Shown one piece after another: positions 24,438 through 35,149 of a stretch of 46,266 nucleotides of DNA (positions are counted from its first letter, which is position 1; the number at the start of each line of letters is the position of its first letter). Source of the stretch: Candidatus Sericytochromatia bacterium (lineage in GTDB: Bacteria; Cyanobacteriota; Sericytochromatia; S15B-MN24; JAQBPE01); contig JAYKJB010000135.1 of the NCBI GenBank assembly GCA_035285325.1, positions 1 to 46,266 on the forward strand, written 5' to 3'. A program made the position numbers and the translations under genes. The notes under the pieces are model-generated. The model ran no database searches. It was not told where the DNA came from and saw only the letters and a program-made list of their open reading frames with translations.

Positions 24438-25511
24438 TCAGGCCTGGTTGCCCGCCTCGGCGATGCGCCGGATGATGGCCGCCTCGCCGCAGTTCCAGGG
24501 GTCCACCCCGGTGTAGGCGCCGGTGTTGACCAGCGAGACGCCGTTGCTGCGCCGGCAGAAACCGCGATCCGGGCACGGACCACACTGCGGGTAGTCGCTC
24601 AGCGTGAGCCCCCGGATCCGGTTCAGTTCCGGGGAGTCGCGCCAGACCTTCAGAAAACCGCCGTTGCGGATGTTGCCGCTTGGCAGCGGGGCGGCGATGC
24701 AGGGGTAGACCTCGCCGGTGGCGCTGATGGCCACCACTGCCTTGGCACAGGAGCACTGCATGTCGTGGTCGGGGCGGCAGGAGGGCTGGCCGAGCGCGGC
24801 CGCCAGGGGCCCTCGATACAGGGCTTCCAGCGTCTCCAGCGAGACGCGATGCCCGAGCGAACTGGTGCTGCCGTCGTAGCGCGCCGAGATCTGCGGGTCG
24901 AGCGTGTGCCCCACCCCCTCGCGGGCGGCGATCGCCAGCATGTCGCCCACTTCGTGGGCGTTCTCGGTCGTCACGCAGAGGCTCAACGAGGTGCGCAAGT
25001 CAGCTCCGCGGGCCGCGCGGACCCCGGCCAGCGTGCGCTCGAAACTGCCCGGCAGCCGGGTCAGGGCGTCGTGGACGGCGGGGGTTGCCCCGTACAGACT
25101 GAGGTCGATCGCATAGACCCCGGCCTGGTAAAGCGCCGCGGCCCGTTCGGGCGTGAGGGACACGCCGTTCGACTTGATGCGCACGGCCAGCAGGTGCCGT
25201 CGGGCGTGGCGGATGAAATCGTCCAGATGCGGGTGCAGCAGCGCCTCGCCCCCGGTCAGGCACAGTTCCAGACAGCCTGCGGCGACCAGCGCGTCGATCA
25301 CGTCACGGACCTCTTGCGGGCTCAATTCTTGTCCGGAAGGAGGCGGGCGGTCCCGATCGAAGTTGTAGCAGTGGGTACAACGCAAGTTGCAGCGCAACGT
25401 GAGTTCCAGCGAGGCGAACAGTGGCACGTGCGCTTCATAGGCGGCCTCCACCAGCGGGAGATCGTCGCCGCGCACGGGCTGGGTGGAAGACCGGGGGAAT
25501 TCAGGTGACAT
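24438..25511 (-). CDS. Radical SAM/SPASM domain protein
   Basis: This is a 357-aa radical SAM enzyme. The cluster motif CxxxCxxC is at Cys41, Cys45 and Cys48 (LRCNLRCTHCYN), followed by the SAM-binding LCLTGGEALLHP. A SPASM-type C-terminal region has cysteines in CSC, YPCIAAP, CGPC, FC and WNC, enough for one or two auxiliary iron-sulfur clusters. Such enzymes modify peptides or proteins or act in cofactor synthesis. No precursor peptide is visible beside it. I use ATG 25511; a GTG at 25529 would lie 5 nt after a TACAAT -10 box and would give a leaderless message. Its stop is 9 nt from that of convergent mazG. Confidence 0.88.
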   Translation of the reverse strand: MSPEFPRSSTQPVRGDDLPLVEAAYEAHVPLFASLELTLRCNLRCTHCYNFDRDRPPPSGQELSPQEVRDVIDALVAAGCLELCLTGGEALLHPHLDDFIRHARRHLLAVRIKSNGVSLTPERAAALYQAGVYAIDLSLYGATPAVHDALTRLPGSFERTLAGVRAARGADLRTSLSLCVTTENAHEVGDMLAIAAREGVGHTLDPQISARYDGSTSSLGHRVSLETLEALYRGPLAAALGQPSCRPDHDMQCSCAKAVVAISATGEVYPCIAAPLPSGNIRNGGFLKVWRDSPELNRIRGLTLSDYPQCGPCPDRGFCRRSNGVSLVNTGAYTGVDPWNCGEAAIIRRIAEAGNQA

Positions 25512-25534
25512 GCGATGGATGAGCCTCACGCAGG

Positions 25535-25540
25535 ATTGTA
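25535..25540 (-). promoter_or_regulatory. -10 box of the SPASM enzyme gene
   Basis: The minus strand reads TACAAT (5 of 6 to consensus), 5 nt before GTG 25529 and 23 nt before ATG 25511. If transcription starts near 25528, the message begins at or beside the GTG. GTGAGG could alternatively serve as a weak ribosome site for the ATG. Confidence 0.45.
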
Positions 25541-25640
25541 CCCCCGACACGGCGCACGCGGGCAGGGACCTTTTAGGATGGGGGGGCGTCCATTTGAGCC
25601 GGAATCGGGCATGGTGACGCGCGACCGAAGGAGTCAGGCG

Positions 25641-26981
25641 GTGAAAACCGGGAGCAAGTTGTTGGCGCTGATGCTGGGGCTCTGCCTGCTGGCCCCGCCG
25701 GCCGCGCTGGCCTGCAGCAAGAGCCCCATCTCGGATGAGGCCTTCGAGGAGCTGTTGCGCGACGGCTATGCCCGTGATCGTCAGGGCGACTATCGCGGGG
25801 CCGTGGAGGTGTTCCAGCGGGCGATCGCCCTGCGCCCCACCAACCGCAAGGTGCGCTACCTGATCGCCAACACCTTCTGGCGCGACAACCAGTGGGCCCG
25901 CGCGCGCTTCGCCTGGGAAACCGTGCTGCGCATGGGCGCCGATGACCGCATTGGCAAGGAAGCGGCCCAGTGGCTGAAGGAGAACGACCGCGAGGGCTGG
26001 GCGCCCGCGGTGCGCACGCTGGTGGGCAGTCGCCCCGGCTTCGCGGACGGCCTCGGTCGCGCCGCCCGTTTCGACCGGCCGCAGGGCATGGCCGTCTCCC
26101 CGGATGGGCAGCTCTACATCACGGACACCGGCAACCACCGGATTCGTCGGGTCAGCCCCGATGGCAAGGTCGTGACCGTGGCCGGGGCGGGCGTGCCCGG
26201 CTGGCTGGATGGGCCGGCGCTGCGGGCGCGCATGTACGCGCCGACCGGGGGCACGCTGGACCCCGTCGGCAACTATTTCTTCGCGGATGGCGCGCGCATT
26301 CGCTTCCTGTCGCCCGGTGGCCAGGTCGGCACGCTGGCCGGCGACGGGGTGCCCGGGTTCACCGATGGGGGCATCGGGGTCGGCCGCTTTGCCCGGCCGA
26401 TCGCCCTGGCCGCCGATTGGCGCGGCTTCGTGTTCGTGGCCGACAACGGTACGGCCATCCGCGGCATCTCGCCGGAGGGTGAGGTGCGCACCGTGGCCGG
26501 CAGCCTGGACCCGGGTTGGGCCGACGGCAGCGGCTCCTCCGCCCGCTTTCGCTACGTCACCTCGATGCAGATGCTCGACAAGGAGACCCTGCTGATTCTC
26601 GACACCGGCAACAACCGCCTGCGCGAGCTTCACATCCCGACCGGCATGGTCAAGACGCATCCGGGCTGCCAGAACGCCGGCTTCATCGATGGCCCGCTGG
26701 AAGTGGCCCACTGGCGAGAGCTGAGCGGCTTTGCCGTGGATGAGTACGGCAACTTGCTGATGGCCGACTCGGGCAACCGGGCCATTCGTCGCATCACCAT
26801 CGGTCAGGAGGTGCAAACCCTGTCCGGGGGCTGGGCGGGTGGTGAACCGGCTGACGGCAACGGCATATGGGCGCGCTTCGCTGATCCCTCCGATCTGGCT
26901 CTTTACGGCAAGACGCTCTATATTTTGGACCGGCGCCAGGGGGCCGTGCGGACCATGAACCTGGACGGCCTTTACCACTGA
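25641..26981 (+). CDS. NHL-repeat beta-propeller lipoprotein with TPR region
   Basis: This 446-aa exported protein has a signal peptide with a lipobox-like end (AALAC, Cys25), then a TPR-type helical region (about 33-100: DGYARDRQGDYRGAVEVFQRAIALRPTN is two helices). It finishes with a six-bladed NHL-like propeller from about 135 to the end. Repeats have the pattern F-x-RPxGMAVSPDG-x-LYITDTGNHRIRRVSPDG-x-V-x-TVAG. NHL propellers bind proteins or ligands and are not usually catalytic. The start is GTG 25641 with AAGGAG 7 nt upstream. The DUF47 gene follows after 13 nt. The lipobox is imperfect, so it may instead be a plain secreted protein. Confidence 0.85.
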   Translation: MKTGSKLLALMLGLCLLAPPAALACSKSPISDEAFEELLRDGYARDRQGDYRGAVEVFQRAIALRPTNRKVRYLIANTFWRDNQWARARFAWETVLRMGADDRIGKEAAQWLKENDREGWAPAVRTLVGSRPGFADGLGRAARFDRPQGMAVSPDGQLYITDTGNHRIRRVSPDGKVVTVAGAGVPGWLDGPALRARMYAPTGGTLDPVGNYFFADGARIRFLSPGGQVGTLAGDGVPGFTDGGIGVGRFARPIALAADWRGFVFVADNGTAIRGISPEGEVRTVAGSLDPGWADGSGSSARFRYVTSMQMLDKETLLILDTGNNRLRELHIPTGMVKTHPGCQNAGFIDGPLEVAHWRELSGFAVDEYGNLLMADSGNRAIRRITIGQEVQTLSGGWAGGEPADGNGIWARFADPSDLALYGKTLYILDRRQGAVRTMNLDGLYH

Positions 26982-26994
26982 AGCGGGTCTTTCC

Positions 26995-27621
26995 ATGTTC
27001 AAACCTTTTTCACGCTCCGCGGACGACCTGTTCGTGCATCTGTCCGCCCTGGGCACGAACCTGGAGCAGACGCTGTTTCGCTTCGATTACATGGTCCACC
27101 ACTGGGAGGAGCGGGAAGGTCGCTTCCAGGCCATCCGCGAGTGCGAGCACGAGGGCGATCGCCTGCTGCGCGAACTGCAGGACTACCTGAAGGAAACCTT
27201 CTTCGTGCCGGGCGATCGCGAAGCCATTTACGCGCTCACGGCCGAACTCGACGACATCGTCGACTGGGCGCTGAAGATTTCCAACACCCTGCTGCTGTAT
27301 CGGGTGGACACGCCCCCGAAGGCCTTCCTGGAAATGGTGGTGATCCTGCGTGATTGCGCCTCGGCCCTGCGTCAGGCGCTGGAGATGCTGCCGCAACGCA
27401 AGCTGCGGCAGGAGATCGATCAGCACTGCCTGCGGGTGGTGGCGCTGGAGGACCAGGCCGACGACGTCTACCGGCAAGGGTTGGAGGCGCTGTTCGACGC
27501 GCCGGAGGATCTGCTGGACCTGCTGAAGTGGAAAGACATCCTGGATGCCACCGATGATGCCGTCGACCACGCGAACCACGTGGCCTACCGGGTGATGCAG
27601 CTCAACGGTGCGCTGCACTGA
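26995..27621 (+). CDS. PhoU-like protein of the DUF47 family
   Basis: This 208-aa all-helical protein matches the DUF47/PhoU-like family (Pfam PF01865 as I know it). Acidic helix motifs ECEHEGDRLLRELQDYL at about 47-63, ELDDIVDWALKISNTL, VALEDQADDVYRQ and DATDDAVDHANHVAYR carry the Glu/Asp pairs that bind metal clusters in PhoU-like proteins. These proteins usually accompany a Pit-type phosphate transporter, but no pit gene is in this window. It is co-directional with the NHL lipoprotein 13 nt upstream, and an unknown gene converges 29 nt downstream. Confidence 0.88.
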   Translation: MFKPFSRSADDLFVHLSALGTNLEQTLFRFDYMVHHWEEREGRFQAIRECEHEGDRLLRELQDYLKETFFVPGDREAIYALTAELDDIVDWALKISNTLLLYRVDTPPKAFLEMVVILRDCASALRQALEMLPQRKLRQEIDQHCLRVVALEDQADDVYRQGLEALFDAPEDLLDLLKWKDILDATDDAVDHANHVAYRVMQLNGALH

Positions 27622-27650
27622 ACCAGACTCACCGTCCGGCCGGGGCGCGC

Positions 27651-29300
27651 TCAGTACATCGGGTCTTCTTCCCGCACGCGCGGTGAACTCTGCTTTTCCA
27701 CCGAGCGGGTCAGGCTCGTGTCCTCGCTCAGCGAGACGTCGTCGATGCGGTGGATGCCGTTCTTGTCGAGAATCACGCGGATGCGCCTGTACACCGGCCC
27801 TCCCGTGCCGTGGCCTTCGTCGCGCGGGGTCAGGCGAAACACCACGTTCAGGTGATAGACCTTGGGCGCGCGCAGGCGGCAGAAGACGTGGCTGTCGTTG
27901 TCATAGAACTGCACCCGGGACGTGGGGTTGTCGAGCCGGGGCAGCAGTTCCTCGATGCCGAAGCGCAGGATGTGCTTCACGTGCGTGCGGCGCTGATGCT
28001 CCTGCAGGATCTCGCGCGCGCGCAGGGTGACGTCGTTGCGATACAGCATCACGCTCTCCTTGCGCGCGGAATCGAGGTCCACCACGTGCGCGGCGTTGCG
28101 AATCGCCAGCACATCCGCCGGCACCTTGCCCTTGGGGAGGTGGCGCACCTTCTCGTTGCAGTGGCCAATGCGCAGCCCGTTGGCGGGGTCGACGACGGTC
28201 AGCCGGTTGTCCGGGAAATATTGGGACACCTTGTCCCAGACATATTCGCGCAGGACCTCCTTCAGGCGATCCTTGGCGACGTAGAAGGCCGCGAAGACCG
28301 TCACGGCCAGCCACAGGCCGTGCTGATACAGCGGCAAGGTCACGCTGCGGTCGGTGTAGCCGGCAAACAGGGCCGCGACCATGGCGCCCGCCCCGGCGGC
28401 GAGATTGCGCCAGCGATTGGTTTGCTGCTTGGTGCGCACGTCCAGATAGAGCACCTGGTCGATCAGTTTTTTCAACGCACCGCTGCGATAGGTGTAAAGG
28501 GCCAAGGCCTGCTCATCACCGGGGGAGAGTTGCAGGTAGCCCTGCCGTCGCCGATAGCCGGCTTCCTCATCGGCGGCCGCATGCAGCAAATCGCCCACGC
28601 GGTCCAGCTTGACGGGCGCTTCCCAGGCCGATGTCAGGATGAAATGCATGGCGGCCAGCGTGTGGTCGAAGCGGTAGGTCAGAAACTCGTCGACGTGTTG
28701 CAGGGCCTGCAGCAAGGCATCCGGCACGCGGCCCTGAAAGGTCTGGTAATCGGCGAGCAACTGGCGATACTTGGCCAGCAACTGGGGGATGCTGCGCACC
28801 AGCGTGGCGCAGCATCCCTCGAATTCGCGCCAGACCGCGACCTCGCCGTGCTGCTTGGCTCGGGTCATCAGGGCCTCGGCCTGGGCCTGGCGCGTGCGCA
28901 TGAGCTGGCTGACCACCGTGCCGAACAGGCGGGCCTCAGCCGGCGCCACCACCTCGTCCAGCGCTTCTCCCATGGCCAGTCGCTTCAGCAGAAACGAGAG
29001 CATGTTGATGGGAGAATTGCGGTTGAGCGGATCGAGCAGTTCCTCCTCGGACATGACCGGGGTCTTGAAGCGAAAGTAGGCGTGAAGGTTGCGGTAAAAG
29101 GCTTCACGCGGATAGTTGAGCTCCGTGATGCCGAGGTTGGAGGGGAAGAAGCAGAACGCTTCCACCCGAAAATGCTCGTTGGCCTGGCCCCGCACCAGGT
29201 GTTCCGCTGCCACGCCATAGGTGAACTGCACCTCGAACTGCGAGCGGTCGTGCAGCGTGACGTGCGTGTCGATGGTGTCGTGACGAGGGTCGGGACGCAT
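27651..29300 (-). CDS. Uncharacterised 549-aa membrane protein
   Basis: I know no name for this protein, though its opening (HVTLHDRSQFEVQFTYG... EAFCFFPSNLGI) looks like that of a conserved uncharacterised bacterial family. The long N-terminal region is mostly helical and soluble. Two closely spaced membrane segments follow at about 298-313 and 328-343, separated by a short loop. After them comes a C-terminal domain of alternating strands (VYHLNVVFRLTPRDE, RRIRVILDKNGIHRIDDVSL), giving a hairpin-anchored cytoplasmic protein. The start is ATG 29300; an upstream in-frame ATG at 29393 adds a low-quality segment. No catalytic motif is visible. Confidence 0.75.
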   Translation of the reverse strand: MRPDPRHDTIDTHVTLHDRSQFEVQFTYGVAAEHLVRGQANEHFRVEAFCFFPSNLGITELNYPREAFYRNLHAYFRFKTPVMSEEELLDPLNRNSPINMLSFLLKRLAMGEALDEVVAPAEARLFGTVVSQLMRTRQAQAEALMTRAKQHGEVAVWREFEGCCATLVRSIPQLLAKYRQLLADYQTFQGRVPDALLQALQHVDEFLTYRFDHTLAAMHFILTSAWEAPVKLDRVGDLLHAAADEEAGYRRRQGYLQLSPGDEQALALYTYRSGALKKLIDQVLYLDVRTKQQTNRWRNLAAGAGAMVAALFAGYTDRSVTLPLYQHGLWLAVTVFAAFYVAKDRLKEVLREYVWDKVSQYFPDNRLTVVDPANGLRIGHCNEKVRHLPKGKVPADVLAIRNAAHVVDLDSARKESVMLYRNDVTLRAREILQEHQRRTHVKHILRFGIEELLPRLDNPTSRVQFYDNDSHVFCRLRAPKVYHLNVVFRLTPRDEGHGTGGPVYRRIRVILDKNGIHRIDDVSLSEDTSLTRSVEKQSSPRVREEDPMY

Positions 29301-29524
29301 GGCGTGGCTCGCTTCAGGTTCGAAGGGCGGCCCCGGGCGGTCCGGCCCGTGGCTCCCTTGCCACGTGCAGCAGCGACCCGCCCAGGCCATCATGCCCCCA
29401 CGGGGCGGGTGCCAATCCTGCGCGTGTCCACGCCGCTCCGGCCAGCCTATTTCGGGCGAATCGGACGGGTCGGGCGGGCAGCCCGCGGCTAAGCTGGCGA
29501 GGACCGGCAGGTGGGAGGTGGGGG

Positions 29525-30022
29525 ATGGGGTGGCGACGCATCGCTGGGGTCGTGTGCCTGGTCTGGGCCTGTGCCCAGCAACCCGCCGTGTCCCAGGTAG
29601 GCATGACGGTGACGGAATTCGAAGCGATCAGCGGCAAGGCGATCGACCGCTACCGCACCGAGGAAGGCGGAGAGGGACGCATCTATCGGGACGTCTGGGT
29701 GAGCGAGCGCAGCAAGAAGCAGTTCAAGGGCCGCACCGCGATCGAACTGGGGGCGGACCGCCGCGTCATCAAGGAATTGTTCCTGTTCGACGACCCCCTG
29801 CCCAATTCGGATGAGGGCGCCATCGACGCGGTCGGCATCGCCTTCAATCTGATGCCGACGGGCACACCCCGGCGCTTCGTGGCGAGTGGCAAACGTCCCT
29901 ACGAGAATGGTTGGGTGCTCTGGTTCGACTACGGCGAGGGACGCTACCTCAATTTCTTCCTCGACCAGCAGGAATCCAGCATCGAAGCGGTGGTGGGGGG
30001 CCTGGAGGCCACCCCGATCTGA
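29525..30022 (+). CDS. Exported hypothetical protein, 165 aa
   Basis: I do not recognise this protein. It has an N-terminal signal peptide (hydrophobic core GVVCLVWACA, likely cleavage near AVS-Q at about 24). The mature part is of mixed charge with strand-rich segments (RYLNFFLDQQESSIEAVVGG at the end). A strong ribosome site GGGAGGTGGGGG lies directly before ATG 29525. It stands alone between the divergent 27651-29300 gene and the convergent lipoprotein gene at 30061. Extracytoplasmic location is the only supported statement. Confidence 0.68.
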   Translation: MGWRRIAGVVCLVWACAQQPAVSQVGMTVTEFEAISGKAIDRYRTEEGGEGRIYRDVWVSERSKKQFKGRTAIELGADRRVIKELFLFDDPLPNSDEGAIDAVGIAFNLMPTGTPRRFVASGKRPYENGWVLWFDYGEGRYLNFFLDQQESSIEAVVGGLEATPI

Positions 30023-30060
30023 GCGCGACGGTCCGGTGAGCCCGGCGCGTCGCGGCGCGT

Positions 30061-30645
30061 TCAGTGGGGGCGATCGGCGGGCGCCAGCGGTGCAGTGGCG
30101 GGCCCGTCCGGCACGAAGCCGTCCTGGAAGGCACTTTCGAGCAGATAGGCGAGTTTGACGCGGTACAGCCCGACGCAATAGAGCAGGGCGGTGGCGCTGT
30201 CCGGTGCCCGGCGCAACTGCTCGGCGGTCGGGCCGAGGCTGCGGAACCGCTGCTTGAGGCCCCGCATCCGGGGCGTCTGGACCCCTGTGTCGAGGGCCTG
30301 GTCGACCTCCTCGCTGGCGGCCGCCAGGTCTTTCAGCAGCGGCGCGAGCCCGCGGCGCACCACTTCCTCGCGTTCCGGCGTGAATTTGCGGCCGGCGGCC
30401 GTGTTCAACTTGAGGGCGTCATAAGCGAAACTCACCTGGTGGAGCGCGCCTTGGGCCACGATTGCCAGCTTGCGCATCAAGGCGGCCTCGGCCAGCTCCC
30501 GACTCTGGTCCGACCGGCTGGCGGCCGACAGGGCCGGCGCCTGACGCGCGAAGACGGGCGCCGGCGAGCGGCCGCAAGCCTGCAGCGTGGCACAACCGGA
30601 GGCGAGCCACAGGCACAGCGTCAAGAGGCGAGGGAGGCGCGACAT
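30061..30645 (-). CDS. Helical lipoprotein of unknown function
   Basis: This 194-aa protein starts with a lipoprotein signal: MSRLPRLL, a hydrophobic core, and the lipobox LASGC with Cys18 as the lipidated residue. The mature part is mostly helical (ELAEAALMRKLAIVAQGALHQ..., EVVRRGLAPLLKDLAAASEEVDQAL) and may form a bundle. The ATG start lies 20 nt after the stop of the MerR-type regulator on the same strand, so co-transcription is likely. Function unknown. Confidence 0.75.
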   Translation of the reverse strand: MSRLPRLLTLCLWLASGCATLQACGRSPAPVFARQAPALSAASRSDQSRELAEAALMRKLAIVAQGALHQVSFAYDALKLNTAAGRKFTPEREEVVRRGLAPLLKDLAAASEEVDQALDTGVQTPRMRGLKQRFRSLGPTAEQLRRAPDSATALLYCVGLYRVKLAYLLESAFQDGFVPDGPATAPLAPADRPH

Positions 30646-30665
30646 ACCTCCCTTGTGGCCTGCCC

Positions 30666-31487
30666 TTAGCCCAAACTTGCTTGAATCTTAGCCTCAAATT
30701 GAGATTCGGGCGCTTCCGACGTGGCCGCCGGCGCCGGCGCGGCCCCGCCGATTCGTTGCAGGACCGTTTCCAGCAGCTGGCGATCGGCCTCGGAGCGACA
30801 CAGATCCTCGACGCTCTGCATGCGGCCGCCGGGGCCCATGTAGTCGAGCCAGAGACGACCCTGCGTTTCGCGACGTCCCAGATACTGCAGCCGGCCCTGT
30901 CGGGCCAGCAAGGCCGAGAGCAGTTGCTTGAGCACGCCCTGCACGATCGCGCTGGGGTCGGGCCCACCCAGCGGGGGCGCTGGCGTGATGGGAGGAGCGG
31001 AGGACGTGCTTGCCTGGCCAGCCTCTGGCACCACGGCCTCGGCCGACGAAGCGGCCTCGGGCCCGTCCGGCACCGGCGCCTCCTCCGGGAGGCTGGCCCG
31101 CAAGGCCTCCAGCTGGGCTTGCAGGGCTTCGCGGGAGGCCAGGTAATCCTGCAGCACGCTCCGATGCTTCTGGATCAGGGCGTCTTCCTGGCTCTGCATC
31201 TCGCGCAGCCGACGCAGGCCGTTGCGCAGCTCGCTGCGCGGATCGTAGTCGCCTTCCCCCTGGCGTTCCTTGCGAAAGGCCTTGAGCGAGTTGCCGGCGT
31301 CGAGCCAGGCGCGCAGGCGGCGCAGTTGCGCGATGTCATCCTCGTTGAAGATGCGATGGCCCTCGGCGCTGCGTCGCACCTCCCAGTTGAGGTAGGCGAT
31401 CCAGGTGCGGACCAGCGAGGGCGAAACCCCCAGGTCCCGCGCCACTTCACTGGTGCTCCATTGAATCTCAGTGGATTGCTCGTTCAC
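30666..31487 (-). CDS. MerR-family-like transcriptional regulator with long coiled coil
   Basis: Residues 9-75 form a MerR-type winged helix: WSTSEVARDLGVSPSLVRTWIAYL is helix-turn-helix and EGHRIFNEDDIAQLRRLRAWLDAG is the wing and next helices. A coiled coil follows at about 85-130 and would dimerise the protein. After a Pro/Ala/Ser-rich linker there is a C-terminal helical domain of unknown type (GVLKQLLSALLARQGRLQYLG). No metal-binding cysteine cluster is seen, so it is unlikely to be a metal sensor. The start is GTG 31487, preceded by TGT-TAAGCT 6 nt away and no ribosome site, so the message may be leaderless. The target could be the adjacent mscS/envelope genes. Confidence 0.82.
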   Translation of the reverse strand: MNEQSTEIQWSTSEVARDLGVSPSLVRTWIAYLNWEVRRSAEGHRIFNEDDIAQLRRLRAWLDAGNSLKAFRKERQGEGDYDPRSELRNGLRRLREMQSQEDALIQKHRSVLQDYLASREALQAQLEALRASLPEEAPVPDGPEAASSAEAVVPEAGQASTSSAPPITPAPPLGGPDPSAIVQGVLKQLLSALLARQGRLQYLGRRETQGRLWLDYMGPGGRMQSVEDLCRSEADRQLLETVLQRIGGAAPAPAATSEAPESQFEAKIQASLG

Positions 31488-31502
31488 GGCAATAGCTTAA
31501 CA
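31485..31502 (-). promoter_or_regulatory. Extended -10 box abutting the MerR-like start
   Basis: The minus strand reads TGT-TAAGCT followed by ATTGCC and the GTG start, 6 nt apart. It matches the TGn-TAnnnT pattern also seen before mfd and the gene at 35863-36435, and no Shine-Dalgarno sequence lies upstream of the GTG. Confidence 0.45.
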
Positions 31503-31525
31503 TAAGACCGCAGAACCTGGCGTGT

Positions 31526-32602
31526 TCAGGGCGCCTTGGGGAATTCGGACCCTTCCGGTCGGCCCTCGGCGGGGACGGGCGGGCAGGGCGCCGGATGGCC
31601 TTGCGGGCCCTCGGTGAACGCGGTCGCGTCGCCCTTCGCGCCCTCGGCCCCCAGGGGCCCTTCACCCCTGACGCTGTCGGCGGTCGCCGAGGCCTCGCTG
31701 CCCTTGGCCTTCAAGGCGCCGATCGCCCGCAAACGCGGCCAGAGCCGCTCCCGGTAGGCCCGGGCCACCTTCCATTGGGCCAGGGGCGCGGTCTTGAACT
31801 GAATGCGCAGGACCGCTTCGCTCTCTTTCAGTTGCTCCACGCCCAGCAGTTCGGCCGGCTCGAGAATCTCCCGGCCCAGGTCGCGCGCCAGCGCCTCGGC
31901 GGTGTCCCGCATCGCGCTCAGCACCAGGCTCGGCTCGGCGCAGGTCGGGACCGTCACGTCGACCACGGCCCGCGCCCATCCCTTGGAGTGGTTGACCACG
32001 GTGGTGACCTGGCCATTCGGAATCGTGATCAAGGAGCCCTGGCCGTTGCGAATTTGCACGATGCGCAGGTTCATTCGCTCCACCAGGCCGTTGTGGCCGT
32101 TCAGGTCGATCACGTCGCCGACGCCGAACTGGTCTTCCATGACGATGAAGAAGCCGCTGATGACGTCCTTGACCAGGCTCTGGGCACCGAAACCCACGGC
32201 CAGACCGACGATTCCGGCCGAGGCCAGGATCGGCGCGACGTCGACGCCCAGGCGCGACAGCACGAAGACCATCGCGACGAACAGGATGGTGCCCTTGCCG
32301 ATGCTGCGCAGAATGGCCGAGGCCGTCAGCATGCGCTGCGTCAGCCGGGCCCCGGGTTCGGCGTTCATGCGAGAGGAGAGCAACTGGAAGAGCTGTCCCA
32401 CCAGGCGATCGCAAAGATGGAAGCCCAGCAGGGTAACGATCGCCGCGAGGGAGATGCTGAACAGGCCCCGCAGGGCGTCATGCCCCAACTGGTGCGCCAG
32501 GGAGGCGCTCCACGGCAGGTCACCCGTCACCAGCTGCACCAGGTCGGAGGGCGGCCCCGCCGCAGGGGAGGCCGCGGTGGGGAAGGGGCCTAAGGGCGGC
32601 AT
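31526..32602 (-). CDS. MscS-family mechanosensitive ion channel
   Basis: MscS channels release solutes when the membrane is stretched by osmotic downshock. This 358-aa protein has about three membrane helices up to residue about 145. The pore helix region is SAGIVGLAVGFGAQSLVKDVISGFFIVMEDQF, with Gly/Ala packing. The beta domain begins at FGVGDVIDLNGHNGLVERMNLRIVQIRN. The C-terminal tail after about 300 is low-complexity and Pro/Gly-rich, an unusual addition. The ATG start lies 9 nt after the upstream envelope-protein gene, so it is the last member of that operon. Function by family is well supported. Confidence 0.93.
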   Translation of the reverse strand: MPPLGPFPTAASPAAGPPSDLVQLVTGDLPWSASLAHQLGHDALRGLFSISLAAIVTLLGFHLCDRLVGQLFQLLSSRMNAEPGARLTQRMLTASAILRSIGKGTILFVAMVFVLSRLGVDVAPILASAGIVGLAVGFGAQSLVKDVISGFFIVMEDQFGVGDVIDLNGHNGLVERMNLRIVQIRNGQGSLITIPNGQVTTVVNHSKGWARAVVDVTVPTCAEPSLVLSAMRDTAEALARDLGREILEPAELLGVEQLKESEAVLRIQFKTAPLAQWKVARAYRERLWPRLRAIGALKAKGSEASATADSVRGEGPLGAEGAKGDATAFTEGPQGHPAPCPPVPAEGRPEGSEFPKAP

Positions 32603-32611
32603 CCCGTCACC

Positions 32612-34750
<2,139 letters not shown>

Positions 34751-34762
34751 GACGACCTCGTC

Positions 34763-35149
34763 TCAGGGAGTGCGGGCGGGTGGGGAGGGGAGGGTCGCCC
34801 CTTGCAGGGCGTCCGAAACGGACCAGACCTTGATGCCGAGGTTGGTGCCCACGGCAAACAGGCGCAAGTAGCCGCTGCCCATCAGGGTATCCAGGGCGTA
34901 AGCGACCGGAAACGCGAGCCAGCTGGCCAGCATGACCGTGCCCTTCTCGCTGTCGCCGTTGTAGTACTGGCCCAGGCCGTTGCAGGCAAGCGACAGGGAG
35001 ACCGCGATGGCGGGCTGCCGCCGGGGCAGCCCCAGCCAGCGATCGTCGCGCGGACTCGTGGCCTCGGCCGCTGCCCACGCCGTGCCGGCGACGAGGAGGT
35101 TCAACCCCACCGCCGCTGACAGCATCTGCAGAGACCTGATCACACTCAC
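34763..35149 (-). CDS. Small TM2/DUF5683-like membrane protein
   Basis: This 128-aa protein has an N-terminal hydrophobic segment (VGLNLLVAGTAWA, cleavable or a membrane helix). A second hydrophobic block follows with the pattern AVSLSLACNGLGQYYNGDSEKGTVMLASWLAF. The GxGQxYNGDxxKG wording is typical of TM2 and DUF5683-type small membrane proteins, whose function is unknown. A third hydrophobic stretch is at about 92-105. The GTG start at 35149 overlaps the stop of the upstream gene by 4 nt (GTGA), so it is translationally coupled. It is the second gene of the envelope operon. Confidence 0.72.
   Translation of the reverse strand: MSVIRSLQMLSAAVGLNLLVAGTAWAAAEATSPRDDRWLGLPRRQPAIAVSLSLACNGLGQYYNGDSEKGTVMLASWLAFPVAYALDTLMGSGYLRLFAVGTNLGIKVWSVSDALQGATLPSPPARTP

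Noticed and set aside
24438-27056. 872-codon minus-strand frame extending upstream of the SPASM enzyme
   Set aside because: Only the part from 25511 downward is coding; the rest is antisense to the NHL-propeller gene, which has clear repeats and a good start.
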